From Olsenella timonensis (GTDB lineage: Bacteria; Actinomycetota; Coriobacteriia; Coriobacteriales; Atopobiaceae), in contig NZ_LT635455.1 in NCBI RefSeq assembly GCF_900119915.1, positions 1,302,001-1,366,000 on the forward strand: DNA of 64,000 nt, read 5' to 3'. A program made the position numbers and the translations under genes. The notes beneath the pieces were generated by a model that was not told where the DNA came from, did not search any database, and worked only from the letters and a program-made list of their open reading frames with translations. The stretch's first letter is position 1, and every line of letters begins with the position of its first letter. Below are positions 15,869-24,217 of this stretch, piece after piece.

Positions 15869-18028
15869 ATGCTCTCTACCCTCATGGCCCTTCCCCTCGC
15901 CGCCGCCGCGGTCACGATCGTCGCCCTCGCCGCCCGTCTCTCGCGCGGAGGGGCGCGTCCGTCCCGGGGACAGCTCTGCTGGCTCGCCGCTCCCGTGCTC
16001 GCGCTCGTCGTCCTCGCCGTCCTGTGCGTGCTCGGCCTCTACCAGGGCGGCCCGCTCGAGCCGCTCATTCTGATCGCCGCCGCGCTCGCCGCCTCCTGGG
16101 TCGCGCTCCGCCGCGATCGAGTCCGAGAAGCCGTCTCGGCATGGGGCGAGCGGCGCGGCTGGCCGCAGGCGCGCACCCACGCGCTCCTCGCCCTGGTCGC
16201 CCTTCTCGTCTGCGCGCTGCTCGGCTTCCTGGCCGTGGAGCTTCCCTACAACTACGAGATCCTGCGGATGGCGCCGCAGTACGCGCTGCTTCAGGGCGCT
16301 CTCATCCTGCTCGCCCTGGCCGCGCTCCACTTTCTGTTCCAGCGGCGCGGAGGGGGCATGGTCGTGGGCGTGGGCCTGTGCTTCGTGATCGGGCTCGCGC
16401 AGTTCTTCGTTGCCAGCTTCAAGTCGGCCGCGATCCTTCCCAACGACCTCTTCGTCCTCGGCACCGCCGCCGCCGTGAGCGGCGGCTACACCTACGCCGT
16501 CGGGGGCGGCGTCGTGCTCGGCCTCGCCTGCCTGCTGCTCGCCTGCGCCGCGGGCGCGCTCGTCGTCCCGACGCCCGCAGCCGCCCGCGGCAGGCGCGTC
16601 GCGGCCAACCTCGGCTGCGCCGCCGTCCTTCTCGCCCTGCTCGTCGCGGGCGTCACCGTCCCGAGCTACTTTGACGACCTGGGCGTCGAAATGAAGTACT
16701 GGTACTCGCTCGACTACTACCGGCGCCAGGGCTTCATCACCTCGTTCGTCGCCGTGGCCCAGGACCTTCCGATCGACGTCCCCGACGGCTACGACAAGGA
16801 CTCCGCGGCCAGGCTCGAGGCCGACTACGTCGAGCTCTACGACGAGGGTGCGGGCGCCACGGCCGAGCGCGCCGCCGCCGAGGAGCAGTTCGAGCAGGAG
16901 CGCCCGAGCGTCGTGTGCATCATGAACGAGTCCTTCGCCGACCTCTCCGCGCTCGGCGGCGAGAGCTGGGGCTACTCCGGCCCCTCGTTCGTGAACTCCG
17001 TCGACGACGCGCTCGCGCACGGCGACCTCGCCGTCTCCGTGCTCGGCGGCGGCACGTGCAACACGGAGTTCGAGTTCCTCACCGGCGTCTCGCTCGCCTA
17101 CATCGGCGACGGCAAGTACCCCTACTCCCTCTACGACCTCTCCTCGGCGCCGAGCATCGCCCGCCAGTTCTCCGAGCTCGGCTACCAGACCACCGCCATG
17201 CACCCCAACTACGCCACCAACTGGAACCGCGACCGTGTCTACGAGGCGCTCGGCTTTGACACGTTCCTCTCCATCGACGACTTCGCCGGGGCGGAGACCT
17301 ACCACAGCGGCGTGTCTGATGAGGAGACCTACGACAAGTGCCTCGAGCTGCTCGAGAACGGCGACGACCCGCAGTTCATCTTCAACGTGACGATGCAGAA
17401 CCACTCCGGCTACGACCAGAACAACCTCGGCGACGTGCCGCAGTACCACGTCGACGGCATGAGCGACTACGACAACGCCCGCCTCTCCGAGTACCTTGCC
17501 TGCGTCGACGAGTCCGACCGCGCGCTCGAGGAGTTCCTCGGCGAGCTGGCCCAGCTCGACCGCCCCGTGGTCGTGGTCTTCTTCGGCGACCACCAGCCCG
17601 CGCTCTCCACGATCGTGGAGGCCGCGGTCTCCGGCGAGCAGGTCTACGACGAGACCGGCGCCGCGACCGTGGGCGGCACGGGCGGCGGCGACGCCGCCGG
17701 GGACGCCGCGGCGACCCCCGAGACCTACACGTCGAGCTATCTCATCTGGGCGAACTACGACGTGGCGGGACGCACCGAGGGCGTCGGGCGGAGCACCACG
17801 AGCCCCGCCTACCTCGCCGCGAAGACGGCCGACCTGATCGGCGCGCCGCTCACGAACTTCCAGAAGGCGCAGCTCGCGATCAGCGAGGAGATGCCCGCGA
17901 TCAGCCTGCTCGGCGTCGAGGACGCCGACGGCACGTGGACGAGCGCGGACGACGAGGGCGCGCTGCCCTCGGTCTACAACGACTTTGCGCAGATCACCTA
18001 CCTGGAGTTTGCGAGCAAGCTACGATAG
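15869..18028 (+). CDS. LTA synthase/phosphoglycerol transferase-family membrane protein
   Basis: 719 residues. About five to seven N-terminal membrane helices (residues ~1-265) anchor an extracellular sulfatase-fold domain (~345-690). Catalytic features are PSVVCIMNESFADLS (metal-binding Glu), GGGTCNTEFEFLTG (Thr nucleophile), FNVTMQNHSGY, and VVVFFGDHQPAL (metal-binding Asp-His). This is the architecture of LtaS and of enzymes that move glycerol-phosphate to cell-surface polymers. A Gly/Ala-rich insertion (VGGTGGGDAAGDAAATPET) interrupts the C-terminal region near residue 605. The gene stands alone between convergent neighbours. Whether the product is lipoteichoic acid or a modified glycan is not settled by the sequence. 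Confidence 0.88.
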   Translation: MLSTLMALPLAAAAVTIVALAARLSRGGARPSRGQLCWLAAPVLALVVLAVLCVLGLYQGGPLEPLILIAAALAASWVALRRDRVREAVSAWGERRGWPQARTHALLALVALLVCALLGFLAVELPYNYEILRMAPQYALLQGALILLALAALHFLFQRRGGGMVVGVGLCFVIGLAQFFVASFKSAAILPNDLFVLGTAAAVSGGYTYAVGGGVVLGLACLLLACAAGALVVPTPAAARGRRVAANLGCAAVLLALLVAGVTVPSYFDDLGVEMKYWYSLDYYRRQGFITSFVAVAQDLPIDVPDGYDKDSAARLEADYVELYDEGAGATAERAAAEEQFEQERPSVVCIMNESFADLSALGGESWGYSGPSFVNSVDDALAHGDLAVSVLGGGTCNTEFEFLTGVSLAYIGDGKYPYSLYDLSSAPSIARQFSELGYQTTAMHPNYATNWNRDRVYEALGFDTFLSIDDFAGAETYHSGVSDEETYDKCLELLENGDDPQFIFNVTMQNHSGYDQNNLGDVPQYHVDGMSDYDNARLSEYLACVDESDRALEEFLGELAQLDRPVVVVFFGDHQPALSTIVEAAVSGEQVYDETGAATVGGTGGGDAAGDAAATPETYTSSYLIWANYDVAGRTEGVGRSTTSPAYLAAKTADLIGAPLTNFQKAQLAISEEMPAISLLGVEDADGTWTSADDEGALPSVYNDFAQITYLEFASKLR

Positions 18029-18055
18029 CGCCGCGGGCGCGCCCGCGGCGCGGCC

Positions 18056-18346
18056 TCACTCCCCGTTGGCGTCCCTCCGCTCCACGAAGAAGCGGCCGCG
18101 CTCCCACCAGAGCGTGCGCCAGACGCCCGCGGCGACCTCGACGCGCCACCCCCTGACGACGCTGCCGTTCTCCCAGCGGCCCCACTCCTGCTGCGCGCCG
18201 CGCGAGAGCACCGGGAAGCGCCGGGTGCCGTCCCAGTCTATCTCCGTCGGCTGAACGACGCCGGCAGAGTCCACGACGCAGGCGACCTTGACGTAGACGC
18301 GACGGTCGTAGCGCGGGATTCCGCAGGTTCCCCCAAGCCTCGTCAT
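18056..18346 (-). CDS. Small hypothetical protein, possibly DUF6504
   Basis: 96 residues, soluble, no signal peptide. The N-terminal half (RYDRRVYVKVACVVDSAG, then PTEIDWDGTRRFPV) and the tryptophan-rich C-terminal half (WRVEVAAGVWRTLWWERG) look like two beta-rich subdomains. It resembles small actinobacterial proteins annotated as DUF6504, but I hold this from memory only. A GGGAGGGGAGGGCC ribosome site precedes the ATG. Convergent with the LtaS-like gene. No function is known. Confidence 0.65.
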   Translation of the reverse strand: MTRLGGTCGIPRYDRRVYVKVACVVDSAGVVQPTEIDWDGTRRFPVLSRGAQQEWGRWENGSVVRGWRVEVAAGVWRTLWWERGRFFVERRDANGE

Positions 18347-18488
18347 GGCCCTCCCCTCCCTCTGACCAGAACACGTGTACCCATCATAGCGAGCACGCCG
18401 GACACAAAGGGCCGCCGAGTCGCCCCGGACGCCCCCGCGAGGGCGGGAATCGGTCAGGTTCGCTTGAGGTTCGCCGCCTAGCATGCCC

Positions 18489-18596
18489 TCAAATCATGCC
18501 GTTTCGATGCCGCACGGGCATCGAGGCCGGCGGTTCGGACCGTGCGGCGCTCGGCTCTGACTCGTAGGTCTTCGTCAGGTGCGACACCTCGATCAT
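18489..18596 (-). pseudogene. Remnant of an ABC transporter ATP-binding gene (5' end)
   Basis: The minus strand has a good ribosome site (GGATAGGAGGCCC) and then an open frame of 35 codons starting MIEVSHLTKTYE. These twelve residues are the typical start of an ABC ATPase. After them the reading turns to unrelated sequence and stops at 18489. Nothing further of the gene (no Walker A) is found before the next gene. It appears that a gene behind the sigma-factor operon was mostly deleted, leaving its first codons and its ribosome site. Confidence 0.5.
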
Positions 18597-18734
18597 TGGG
18601 CCTCCTATCCCGAGACAGACAGAGAGGCGGGGCCCGTTCGAGTCTGTGGACGCATCCCCTAGGTGTCGAGACGGAAGCGAGGCGGGCCGCCATGGCAGCG
18701 GCTCGCCCCCTTCGCATCGCAGGCTGCCACGGAC

Positions 18735-19844
18735 CTACGCAGCGCTCACGGGAATCTCCACGTCACCCACCGTCACACTCACGATGTCGCCTGCGGCAAC
18801 GATGCGGTCGTAGGTCCTCGCCTTGGTGACGACGCTCGTGCCGCCGTCTCGCTTCACCGCAGAGCCGTTGGCGTCCGTGGCGTCAAACGTCGTGCCGTCA
18901 GCAAAGGTCACGATCACGGGCAGGCCCAACACGGCGGCCTGCTCCGCCAGGGCCTCGTCGCTCATCTGGCCCGAGGGGCCGAGGTCGCCGATCTGCCGGT
19001 CGATCGTGTAGTCCACCGTGACGCCGAGGGAGGACACCGACACGGCGTCGATCGTGACGTCCGAGCCCTGCCACGTCGTGCTCTGGCCTGCTGGCAGGTC
19101 GACGGTCGTGTCCACGTAGTTCATCTCGAACTTGAAGTTCCAGTCGCCTGCCGCCAGGGTCTCGATCTCCCCTTCGTCGGTGAAGATCTCAAGCTTGCTC
19201 ATGGTGAAGCGCGCCGTGCGGCCCACTACGCCTGCGTCGTTCCACGTCTGCACCCCCATGACCTCTACGAGCTGCAGCGTGTTGTCCGTGGGGTCGGCGT
19301 CGTAAAGGCGGGCGAACCCACCGCCACTCATCGCGCCGTCCACGCGCAGGAAGGCGTCCCCCACGTACGTCAGCTTGCCGCCCTCGTGAAACTCGAGCTC
19401 CTCGAGCACGGAGGAGTCGTCGAATTCGATGGAGTATGCGACGGCGTAGTTGGAGCGGTCGCCTACCACGGCCTCGGCCGTCACGGTGACGCCGTTCGAG
19501 GTCGCGGTCGCGCCAACCGGCCGGCCGACGTCGTTCAGAAGCTCAGTCTGGGCCGGCGCGCCGCCGAAGACGTCTGAGAGTACGTCGGCAGGGTTGGGCA
19601 GCACGCCCGCCGCCACGGCGACGGTGGCGCCCCCGCCCAGCACGAGGGCGAGCGCGAGCCCGGCGGCGACGCGTGCCCAGCGGCGCGGACGGCGGCGCGC
19701 GGGCATGGTCAGGACCTCCGCAGCGGTCCCGGGCCGCGCATTCTTCTCGGCATCCTTCAGTGCCTCGACCATGCGGGGCCTGGCCTCGTCGGGAAAGCGC
19801 AGGCCGTCCATTGATGCGGTGTAGCTATCAAGCGGGGAAGTCAT
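18735..19844 (-). CDS. DUF4179-type membrane protein, probable anti-sigma partner
   Basis: 369 residues. Residues 1-50 are cytoplasmic and hold a short charged helix; one membrane helix follows at ~57-80 (RVAAGLALALVLGGGATVAVAAG); the remaining ~285 residues are outside the cell and beta-rich. This layout matches DUF4179 proteins, which are commonly encoded right after an ECF sigma factor and thought to hold it at the membrane. The start codon lies 17 bases inside the end of the sigma-factor gene, which couples their translation. The extracellular part would be the sensor; its signal is not known. Confidence 0.85.
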   Translation of the reverse strand: MTSPLDSYTASMDGLRFPDEARPRMVEALKDAEKNARPGTAAEVLTMPARRRPRRWARVAAGLALALVLGGGATVAVAAGVLPNPADVLSDVFGGAPAQTELLNDVGRPVGATATSNGVTVTAEAVVGDRSNYAVAYSIEFDDSSVLEELEFHEGGKLTYVGDAFLRVDGAMSGGGFARLYDADPTDNTLQLVEVMGVQTWNDAGVVGRTARFTMSKLEIFTDEGEIETLAAGDWNFKFEMNYVDTTVDLPAGQSTTWQGSDVTIDAVSVSSLGVTVDYTIDRQIGDLGPSGQMSDEALAEQAAVLGLPVIVTFADGTTFDATDANGSAVKRDGGTSVVTKARTYDRIVAAGDIVSVTVGDVEIPVSAA

Positions 19845-20355
19845 CGTAGTCTCCCTTCAGGTCTTCTCTGAGCCTGGCGCGGGCACGGCTCAGGCGCTGG
19901 CGCACGGCCTCGTCGGTGGCACCCACGATCCGAGCGACCTCGCGCGTGGGGTAGCCCTCGTAGTAGTGCAGGTAGACCGCCTCTCGCTGCGGGAGCGGGA
20001 GCGCCATCACGGCGGCGAGCACGCGGTCGTCGCGCTGTCGGAGCTCACCCTCCCCCGGCCCCTCCGCCGCAACGGGCTCCGGCGCGGAGTCGAGGTCCGC
20101 CTCGCGGTGCGCACTGCGATCCCGCAGCAGGTTCTTGCAGGCGTTCGACGCCACGCGGACGACCCACGCGCGCTCGTGGCCGGGGTCGCGGAACGGCTCA
20201 TCGCGGTAGATGAGCTTCACGAGCGTGTCCTGGCAGACGTCCTCGGCGTCGGCCGTCGAGCGCAGGTAGGTGTAACAAACGCGCAGGACAAGGTCGGCGT
20301 AGTCGCGCACGAGCCGCTCGGGGTCGCGGTCGGGCACACTGTGCGAGCAAGCCAT
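19828..20355 (-). CDS. ECF-type RNA polymerase sigma factor
   Basis: 175 residues. Region 2 (residues ~15-80) includes DLVLRVCYTYLRSTADAEDVCQ-like helices that bind RNA polymerase and the -10 element; region 4 (~115-170) includes LPLPQREAVYLHYYEGYP and VARIVGATDEAVRQRLSRAR, the helix-turn-helix for the -35 element. The start at 20355 follows GAGGAGGCTGCCT; longer in-frame readings are not supported. It overlaps the DUF4179 gene, which probably restrains it. Sigma factors of this group often transcribe their own operon. Confidence 0.92.
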   Translation of the reverse strand: MACSHSVPDRDPERLVRDYADLVLRVCYTYLRSTADAEDVCQDTLVKLIYRDEPFRDPGHERAWVVRVASNACKNLLRDRSAHREADLDSAPEPVAAEGPGEGELRQRDDRVLAAVMALPLPQREAVYLHYYEGYPTREVARIVGATDEAVRQRLSRARARLREDLKGDYDDFPA

Positions 20356-20490
20356 AGGCAGCCTCCTCTCGTAGTTCGCCGAATGTCTCCTCGGGGCCGC
20401 AGCCGCCTTCCCCTCACCTAGTACACACGGGAAGGGGCAGGATGTGACGGGGAAAACTCGGGAGAAGCGGGACGCCCATTGATCGGACCC

Positions 20491-20533
20491 CACAAACAAG
20501 AAAGCGGGCCGGACAGTTCTCCGTCTGGCCCGC
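20491..20533 (-). terminator. Intrinsic terminator upstream of the sigma-factor gene
   Basis: On the minus strand an 11-bp stem with one G-T pair (20523-20533 with 20504-20514, 8-base loop) is followed by TTTCTTGTTTG. It would end transcripts of the PadR operon before the sigma factor. Apart from it, nothing recognisable is seen in 20356-20698. Confidence 0.8.
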
Positions 20534-20698
20534 GTCATTGATGGCGGGCGTCACAACTCCTTCCCGTCGCCAGAGGTTGGGTATGCCCCAGGGAGCCCCC
20601 GTGCAGGGCGGCGGCGAATCGACGCAGACTCGAGGTCGCTTGGGTTGAGGCTCGGGTTTCGTCGGCCCACACGGTCCGGCGGACGGGGCATGCTGCGC

Positions 20699-20983
20699 CT
20701 AGGGCGCGGCAGGCGCCTCCGGGGCCGCAGGGGCCTCGGGCGCGGCGATGGCGGAGGTGTCGACCTCACCGACCTTGCCGAGCTGCTCGATGAGGGGTAG
20801 GCCCGTCGGGTCGTCCACTTCGACGCCGCCGAGGATGACCGCCCCGTCCCCGCGCAGGTCGATCTGCGTCGAGAAAACAGCAGGGTCGAGGCCCGAGGCG
20901 ACAAACCCGATTCCCGCGAGGACGACGCCCGCGGCCACAAGCCCGCCCGCCACGGCGAGGTAGATCTTCTTGGCGTTGGTCAT
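20699..20983 (-). CDS. Small membrane-anchored protein, last gene of PadR operon
   Basis: 94 residues. One N-terminal membrane helix (~7-30, YLAVAGGLVAAGVVLAGIGF), then a short extracytoplasmic part with GDGAVILGGVEVDD, ending in an Ala-Pro-Glu repeat tail (APEAPAAPEAPAAP). In related operons the third gene encodes a longer DUF4097-like adhesin-type protein; this may be a much shortened version, retaining just the anchor and the first strands. It starts 15 bases after the DUF1700 gene and has GGAAGGAGCG before its ATG. Confidence 0.7.
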   Translation of the reverse strand: MTNAKKIYLAVAGGLVAAGVVLAGIGFVASGLDPAVFSTQIDLRGDGAVILGGVEVDDPTGLPLIEQLGKVGEVDTSAIAAPEAPAAPEAPAAP

Positions 20984-20998
20984 GCTGATCGCTCCTTC

Positions 20999-21622
20999 CT
21001 ATACCGCAAGGTGCGCGGCCGCCTCGCTCTTCTCGCCCCTGCCCTTCCAGAAGGGCGAGACGGCCTTCCTCGCCCAGAGCGCGGAGAGACGAGCGATCTG
21101 TTTGGAGGCCTCCCAGGCTCCCGCTCCCACGAGAAGCGCAGCACCAATGAGGCCGAGCCCCATGCCCGCCGACGCCAGGACGTACGGGACGTGCCCGATG
21201 GCGATGCCCCCCACGGCGAACGCGAGCTCAACCACGCCCACGCCGCCAAAGGCCGCGGCCACGATCCAGACGCACAGGGCCAGAACCCAGATGCAGACGT
21301 AGACGATGAACGCCACGGCGAAAAACGCGATGAGCAGGGGCGCCCAGACCGGAGACCCCACGATTGCGAGCGCCCACAGCAGCGCGTTGCTCCTGCGGCG
21401 CGTCTTGGCGATGGCGCGCGGCACGGCGGGCAGGTCGTCGAGCGTGGCCTCCGCCACCTCGCCCGGCGCGCCCATCGCGGCAACGGCCTCCTCCTCGCTC
21501 ATGCCGTCCTCCATGCGGTCGGCGATTGCCTCCGCGTAGAACGCCTTGGTCTCCTCTACCTGCTCGGCCGGCAGGCAGGCGAGCAGCTCGCCCAGCCGGC
21601 CCAGGAACTCATCGCGCGTCAT
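20999..21622 (-). CDS. DUF1700/HAAS-domain membrane protein
   Basis: 207 residues. The N-terminal ~60 residues form the HAAS helical domain (MTRDEFLGRLGELLACLP, then MEDGMSEEEAVAAMGAPGEV), followed by two or three membrane helices between ~85 and 165 and a basic cytoplasmic tail. Such proteins are regularly encoded with PadR regulators and thought to serve in membrane stress sensing. It overlaps the PadR gene by 14 bases, so the two are coupled. The start at 21622 is the only one that gives a family-like N-terminus. Confidence 0.85.
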   Translation of the reverse strand: MTRDEFLGRLGELLACLPAEQVEETKAFYAEAIADRMEDGMSEEEAVAAMGAPGEVAEATLDDLPAVPRAIAKTRRRSNALLWALAIVGSPVWAPLLIAFFAVAFIVYVCIWVLALCVWIVAAAFGGVGVVELAFAVGGIAIGHVPYVLASAGMGLGLIGAALLVGAGAWEASKQIARLSALWARKAVSPFWKGRGEKSEAAAHLAV

Positions 21623-21929
21623 GGTGCGCCCCCTCCACGTATGCGTAGATCTCCTGCACGGACGGCCACTCGGCCAGGAACTCCTCGATGCGCTCGCGCC
21701 CGGCATCCGTGATGCGGTAGTACCGGCGCAGCCGACCGTTGTGCTCGGCAGAGCGCGCCGTGATGCACCCCGCCTTCTCAAGGCGCTTGAGGAGCGGGTA
21801 GAGCGTCGACTCCGTGAGCCCCATGCTCGCCGGCACGTCCTTCACGATCTGGTAGCCGTAGGACTCCTCGCCCGAGACGGCCGCGAGCACGCAGGCCTCG
21901 AGGAAGCCGCGCTTCATCTGGGCCTCCAT
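21609..21929 (-). CDS. PadR-family transcriptional regulator
   Basis: 106 residues, a typical small PadR with a winged helix (MKRGFLEACVLAAVSG, SYGYQIVKDVPASMGLTEST, LYPLLKRLEKAGCITARS) and a C-terminal dimer helix (AGRERIEEFLAEWPSVQEI). It represses its own operon and responds to membrane or phenolic stress in known cases. The ATG at 21929 has GGGAGGTGTGCGG before it. A palindromic site of the PadR kind lies 21 bases upstream, so autoregulation is likely. Confidence 0.92.
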   Translation of the reverse strand: MEAQMKRGFLEACVLAAVSGEESYGYQIVKDVPASMGLTESTLYPLLKRLEKAGCITARSAEHNGRLRRYYRITDAGRERIEEFLAEWPSVQEIYAYVEGAHHDAR

Positions 21930-21949
21930 CCGCACACCTCCCCTCGTCG

Positions 21950-21972
21950 TATACTGTGTTATACACACTATA
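21950..21972. promoter_or_regulatory. Probable PadR operator
   Basis: TATACTGTG, five bases, then CACACTATA: an imperfect palindrome matching at 8 of 9 positions, in an A/T-rich patch directly upstream of the padR-type gene. PadR repressors bind such TATA...TATA dyads over their own promoter. On the minus strand the same bases offer a -10-like TATAAC or TATAGT. Confidence 0.65.
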
Positions 21973-22152
21973 TGGCGCAAGGTATCTGGCGTCAACTTAT
22001 ATAGCGAAGATTCTTCCATTTCATGTGATGCGAACGCGACATCGACGGCCAGTTGACTTCATGCGAGAAACGTCAACCAACGCTCCTTTGAATCCACTAT
22101 TGCTCGACCGCATACTGGAGTCACCAGTCGGACGCAGCAGCAAGGGGGCAGC

Positions 22153-23436
22153 ATGAGCACGACCGTCAACATCGGGCGCACCATCGCGCGGGAACGCCGC
22201 CGCAAGGGCGTCACGCAGGAGGTGCTGGCCGCCCACCTGGGCGTCTCGAAGGCCGCCGTCTCCAAGTGGGAGCTTTGCCAGAGCCTGCCCGACGTGGGCC
22301 TGCTGCCGCGCATCGCCGCGTACTTCTCGCTCACGCTAGACGAGCTCTTCGACTGGCGAGACGAGCTCTCCGAGGAGGAGTCCGCAGCGCTCTACGCCGA
22401 GGTCTACGCGCTGGCCGAGAAGGACCTCCCCGCCGCGCACGAGCGGCTGCGCGCTCTCGCCGCCGAGCACTACTCGGACGCGAGCCTCCTGCTCATGCTG
22501 GCGTCGCTCCTCACGGTGTGGGCAGCCGGCATGGCCACGCCGTTCACGACAGAGAGCGAGAAGAACAGTGCGCCCGACGCCAACGCTCTCGCGGATGAGG
22601 CGCTCGCCCTGCTCGACCGCGTGTTCGAGGTGACGGCGGATCCGGCGACGCTCTTCCTTGCGCAGCAGCAGAAGGCCACGACGCTCTTCCAGGCGGACCG
22701 TATTGATGAGGCCGCGGCGTTTCTGGAGCCGCTCGTGCGCCGACAGGACACGGGCGCGCCGACGATGCTCCTCGCCTCGGCCTGGCGAAGGCTCGGACGC
22801 GATAACGACGCCCTCGACCTCTTGCAGACGGAGCGGCTGCGCGCCGCGAACTTCGTGCTCTCGTCACTCGTACAAGAAGTGAGCATGCGGGATGACGCCG
22901 CCTTCGCACGGGCGGCCGCCACCGCCGCCACGGCGGTCTGCGACGCGCTGGACATGCGGGCGATGAACCCGTTCTTCTCGGTCACGATGGCCTTCGAGGT
23001 GGCAGACGCCCTGCGGAAGGCAGGCGAGAGGGACGAGGCGCTCACGGCGCTCGAGCAGGCGGTGGACGCCGTGGCGGACACTCGGGTAAGCCCCGAGGCG
23101 GCCGGCACCCCGCTCTGGGACCGCATGACGAGCCGACTCGACCCCGCCCGCTCCGGCGCTGCCTGGGCCGAGCACAAGGCCCACCAGATGGACGGGCTGC
23201 GCCATACGCTGCGACAGAGCGCCGCCGAGCATGTGGCGGCCCCCGCATGGCGCGAGTTCGCCGGCGACGACCCGCGCTACCGGGAGATCATTGACGCGCT
23301 CGAACGCCTGGCAGGCGAAGGGGAGGACCGCGCACTGCGCGCCCGCGGGCGTGATGCTCGACACGCCCCTACAACGCGTCGAGGACATGCCTCCAGCCCC
23401 GGCGCTCCTCGGGGTGCTCAGCGACGCGCGCCTTGA
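22153..23436 (+). CDS. XRE-family helix-turn-helix regulator with helical-repeat domain
   Basis: 427 residues. The N-terminal ~65 residues are a Cro/C1-type DNA-binding domain (NIGRTIARERRRKGVTQEVL, HLGVSKAAVSKWELCQSLPD). The rest is alpha-helical with TPR-like repeats, as in many stand-alone XRE regulators of Gram-positive bacteria. The last ~30 residues (after ERLAGEGEDRALRARGRD) lose this character, become rich in Arg, Pro and Ala and lie antisense to the next gene, so the original stop has probably been lost. Its ATG follows AAGGGGGCAGC. The target genes are unknown; it is divergent from the PadR operon. Confidence 0.82.
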   Translation: MSTTVNIGRTIARERRRKGVTQEVLAAHLGVSKAAVSKWELCQSLPDVGLLPRIAAYFSLTLDELFDWRDELSEEESAALYAEVYALAEKDLPAAHERLRALAAEHYSDASLLLMLASLLTVWAAGMATPFTTESEKNSAPDANALADEALALLDRVFEVTADPATLFLAQQQKATTLFQADRIDEAAAFLEPLVRRQDTGAPTMLLASAWRRLGRDNDALDLLQTERLRAANFVLSSLVQEVSMRDDAAFARAAATAATAVCDALDMRAMNPFFSVTMAFEVADALRKAGERDEALTALEQAVDAVADTRVSPEAAGTPLWDRMTSRLDPARSGAAWAEHKAHQMDGLRHTLRQSAAEHVAAPAWREFAGDDPRYREIIDALERLAGEGEDRALRARGRDARHAPTTRRGHASSPGAPRGAQRRAP

Positions 23437-23647
23437 GCATGGCGAGCAAATCGGGGTTGCGGCGGAAGACGTCGATGTCGTTGGCCTTGCGGAGACGCTT
23501 GATGTGGTCGTCAATCTCCTCTGCGCTGTGGAACGCCTTCGGATCGGTGGTGTCATACCAGTAGCCGAGGCGCTCCTTGGCGGTTACCGGCCTCGCGTAG
23601 CCCAGCCAGTTCGAGCGCTCGACCTTTTCCTTGTCCAGAACGACCAT
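23369..23647 (-). CDS. Hypothetical protein
   Basis: 92 residues, soluble and charged, beginning MVVLDKEKVERSNWLGYARP. I do not recognise it. It is rich in Arg, Lys, Asp and Glu, with an SAEEIDDHIKRLRKANDIDV helix in the middle. The coding strand has good third-position GC bias and a GGGGGG site (GCAAGGGGGGGCACGAGC) ahead of the ATG. Its last 68 bases overlap the 3' end of the XRE gene on the other strand. Confidence 0.6.
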   Translation of the reverse strand: MVVLDKEKVERSNWLGYARPVTAKERLGYWYDTTDPKAFHSAEEIDDHIKRLRKANDIDVFRRNPDLLAMLKARVAEHPEERRGWRHVLDAL

Positions 23648-23719
23648 GCTCGTGCCCCCCCTTGCGGTTGCGATTCAGGGGAAGCGTAGCGCGAGTCGAG
23701 CCTCCCCGCCGGTTCATCG

Positions 23720-23990
23720 CTAGTAGCGGCATCTCAGCACGACGGGGACGGACCGAGTATAATTAGCGATTTTGAATATTATCCCAGTTAAATTGGCATG
23801 TTTTAGTTTGCCGACGGCAAACCGGATAAAATCAGCCGAGCCGTCGAATAGACGAGCAAGCGCACCCCTACCTCGGTAAACGGCGATGTAATCGTGTAAG
23901 CGAAAAAGCCGGGAGTGGCACGCCCGCAACAACGTCGAGCGATTCCCGAGGTTGATCATTTTGGGGCAGTTTTGGGTCAAACGAAGACAG
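23720..23990. other. Low-GC intergenic stretch beside tRNA-Val
   Basis: A run of unusually A/T-rich sequence for this genome (for example 23758-23830) between the hypothetical gene and tRNA-Val. An 86-codon minus-strand frame exists but has no ribosome site and resembles nothing, so I do not call it. The position just past a tRNA 3' end is one where integrated elements settle, and this may be a relic of one. Confidence 0.4.
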
Positions 23991-24015
23991 GTCGGAAGCT
24001 CATGGCCTCCGACCT
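23981..24015 (-). terminator. Terminator of tRNA-Val
   Basis: An 11-bp stem with one G-T pair (24005-24015 with 23989-23999, 5-base loop) followed on the minus strand by GTCTTCGTTT. It starts 10 bases past the CCA end of the tRNA. Confidence 0.75.
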
Positions 24016-24024
24016 GCTAATTCG

Positions 24025-24099
24025 TGGTGGGCGTTACAAGATTTGAACTTGTGACCTCTTCCGTGTCAGGGAAGCGCTCTCCCCCTGAGCTAAACGCCC
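24025..24099 (-). tRNA. tRNA-Val (GAC)
   Basis: Cloverleaf with acceptor GGGCGTT/AACGCCC, D arm GCTC/GAGC, anticodon loop CTGACAC giving GAC, T loop TTCAAAT, discriminator A and an encoded CCA. 75 nt including CCA. Confidence 0.95.
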
Positions 24100-24137
24100 T
24101 TATGTGATGCACTGCTGGGGACCGCAGCGCGAGGGAT

Positions 24138-24167
24138 ATAGTAGCAAGGAACCGTCTCGCAGTGCAA
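24138..24167 (-). promoter_or_regulatory. Promoter of tRNA-Val
   Basis: On the minus strand TTGCAC (24162-24167), 18 bases, then TACTAT (24138-24143), a close match to sigma-70 consensus, 38 bases before the mature tRNA. Confidence 0.6.
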
Positions 24168-24217
24168 GCACATTTTTGAAAAACTCCCCGATTGCCCAAA
24201 GCGACACGGGCAACGCC

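Noticed and set aside
23720-23980. 86-codon minus-strand frame in the A/T-rich tract
   Set aside because: No ribosome site, no recognisable motif and composition unlike the other genes.
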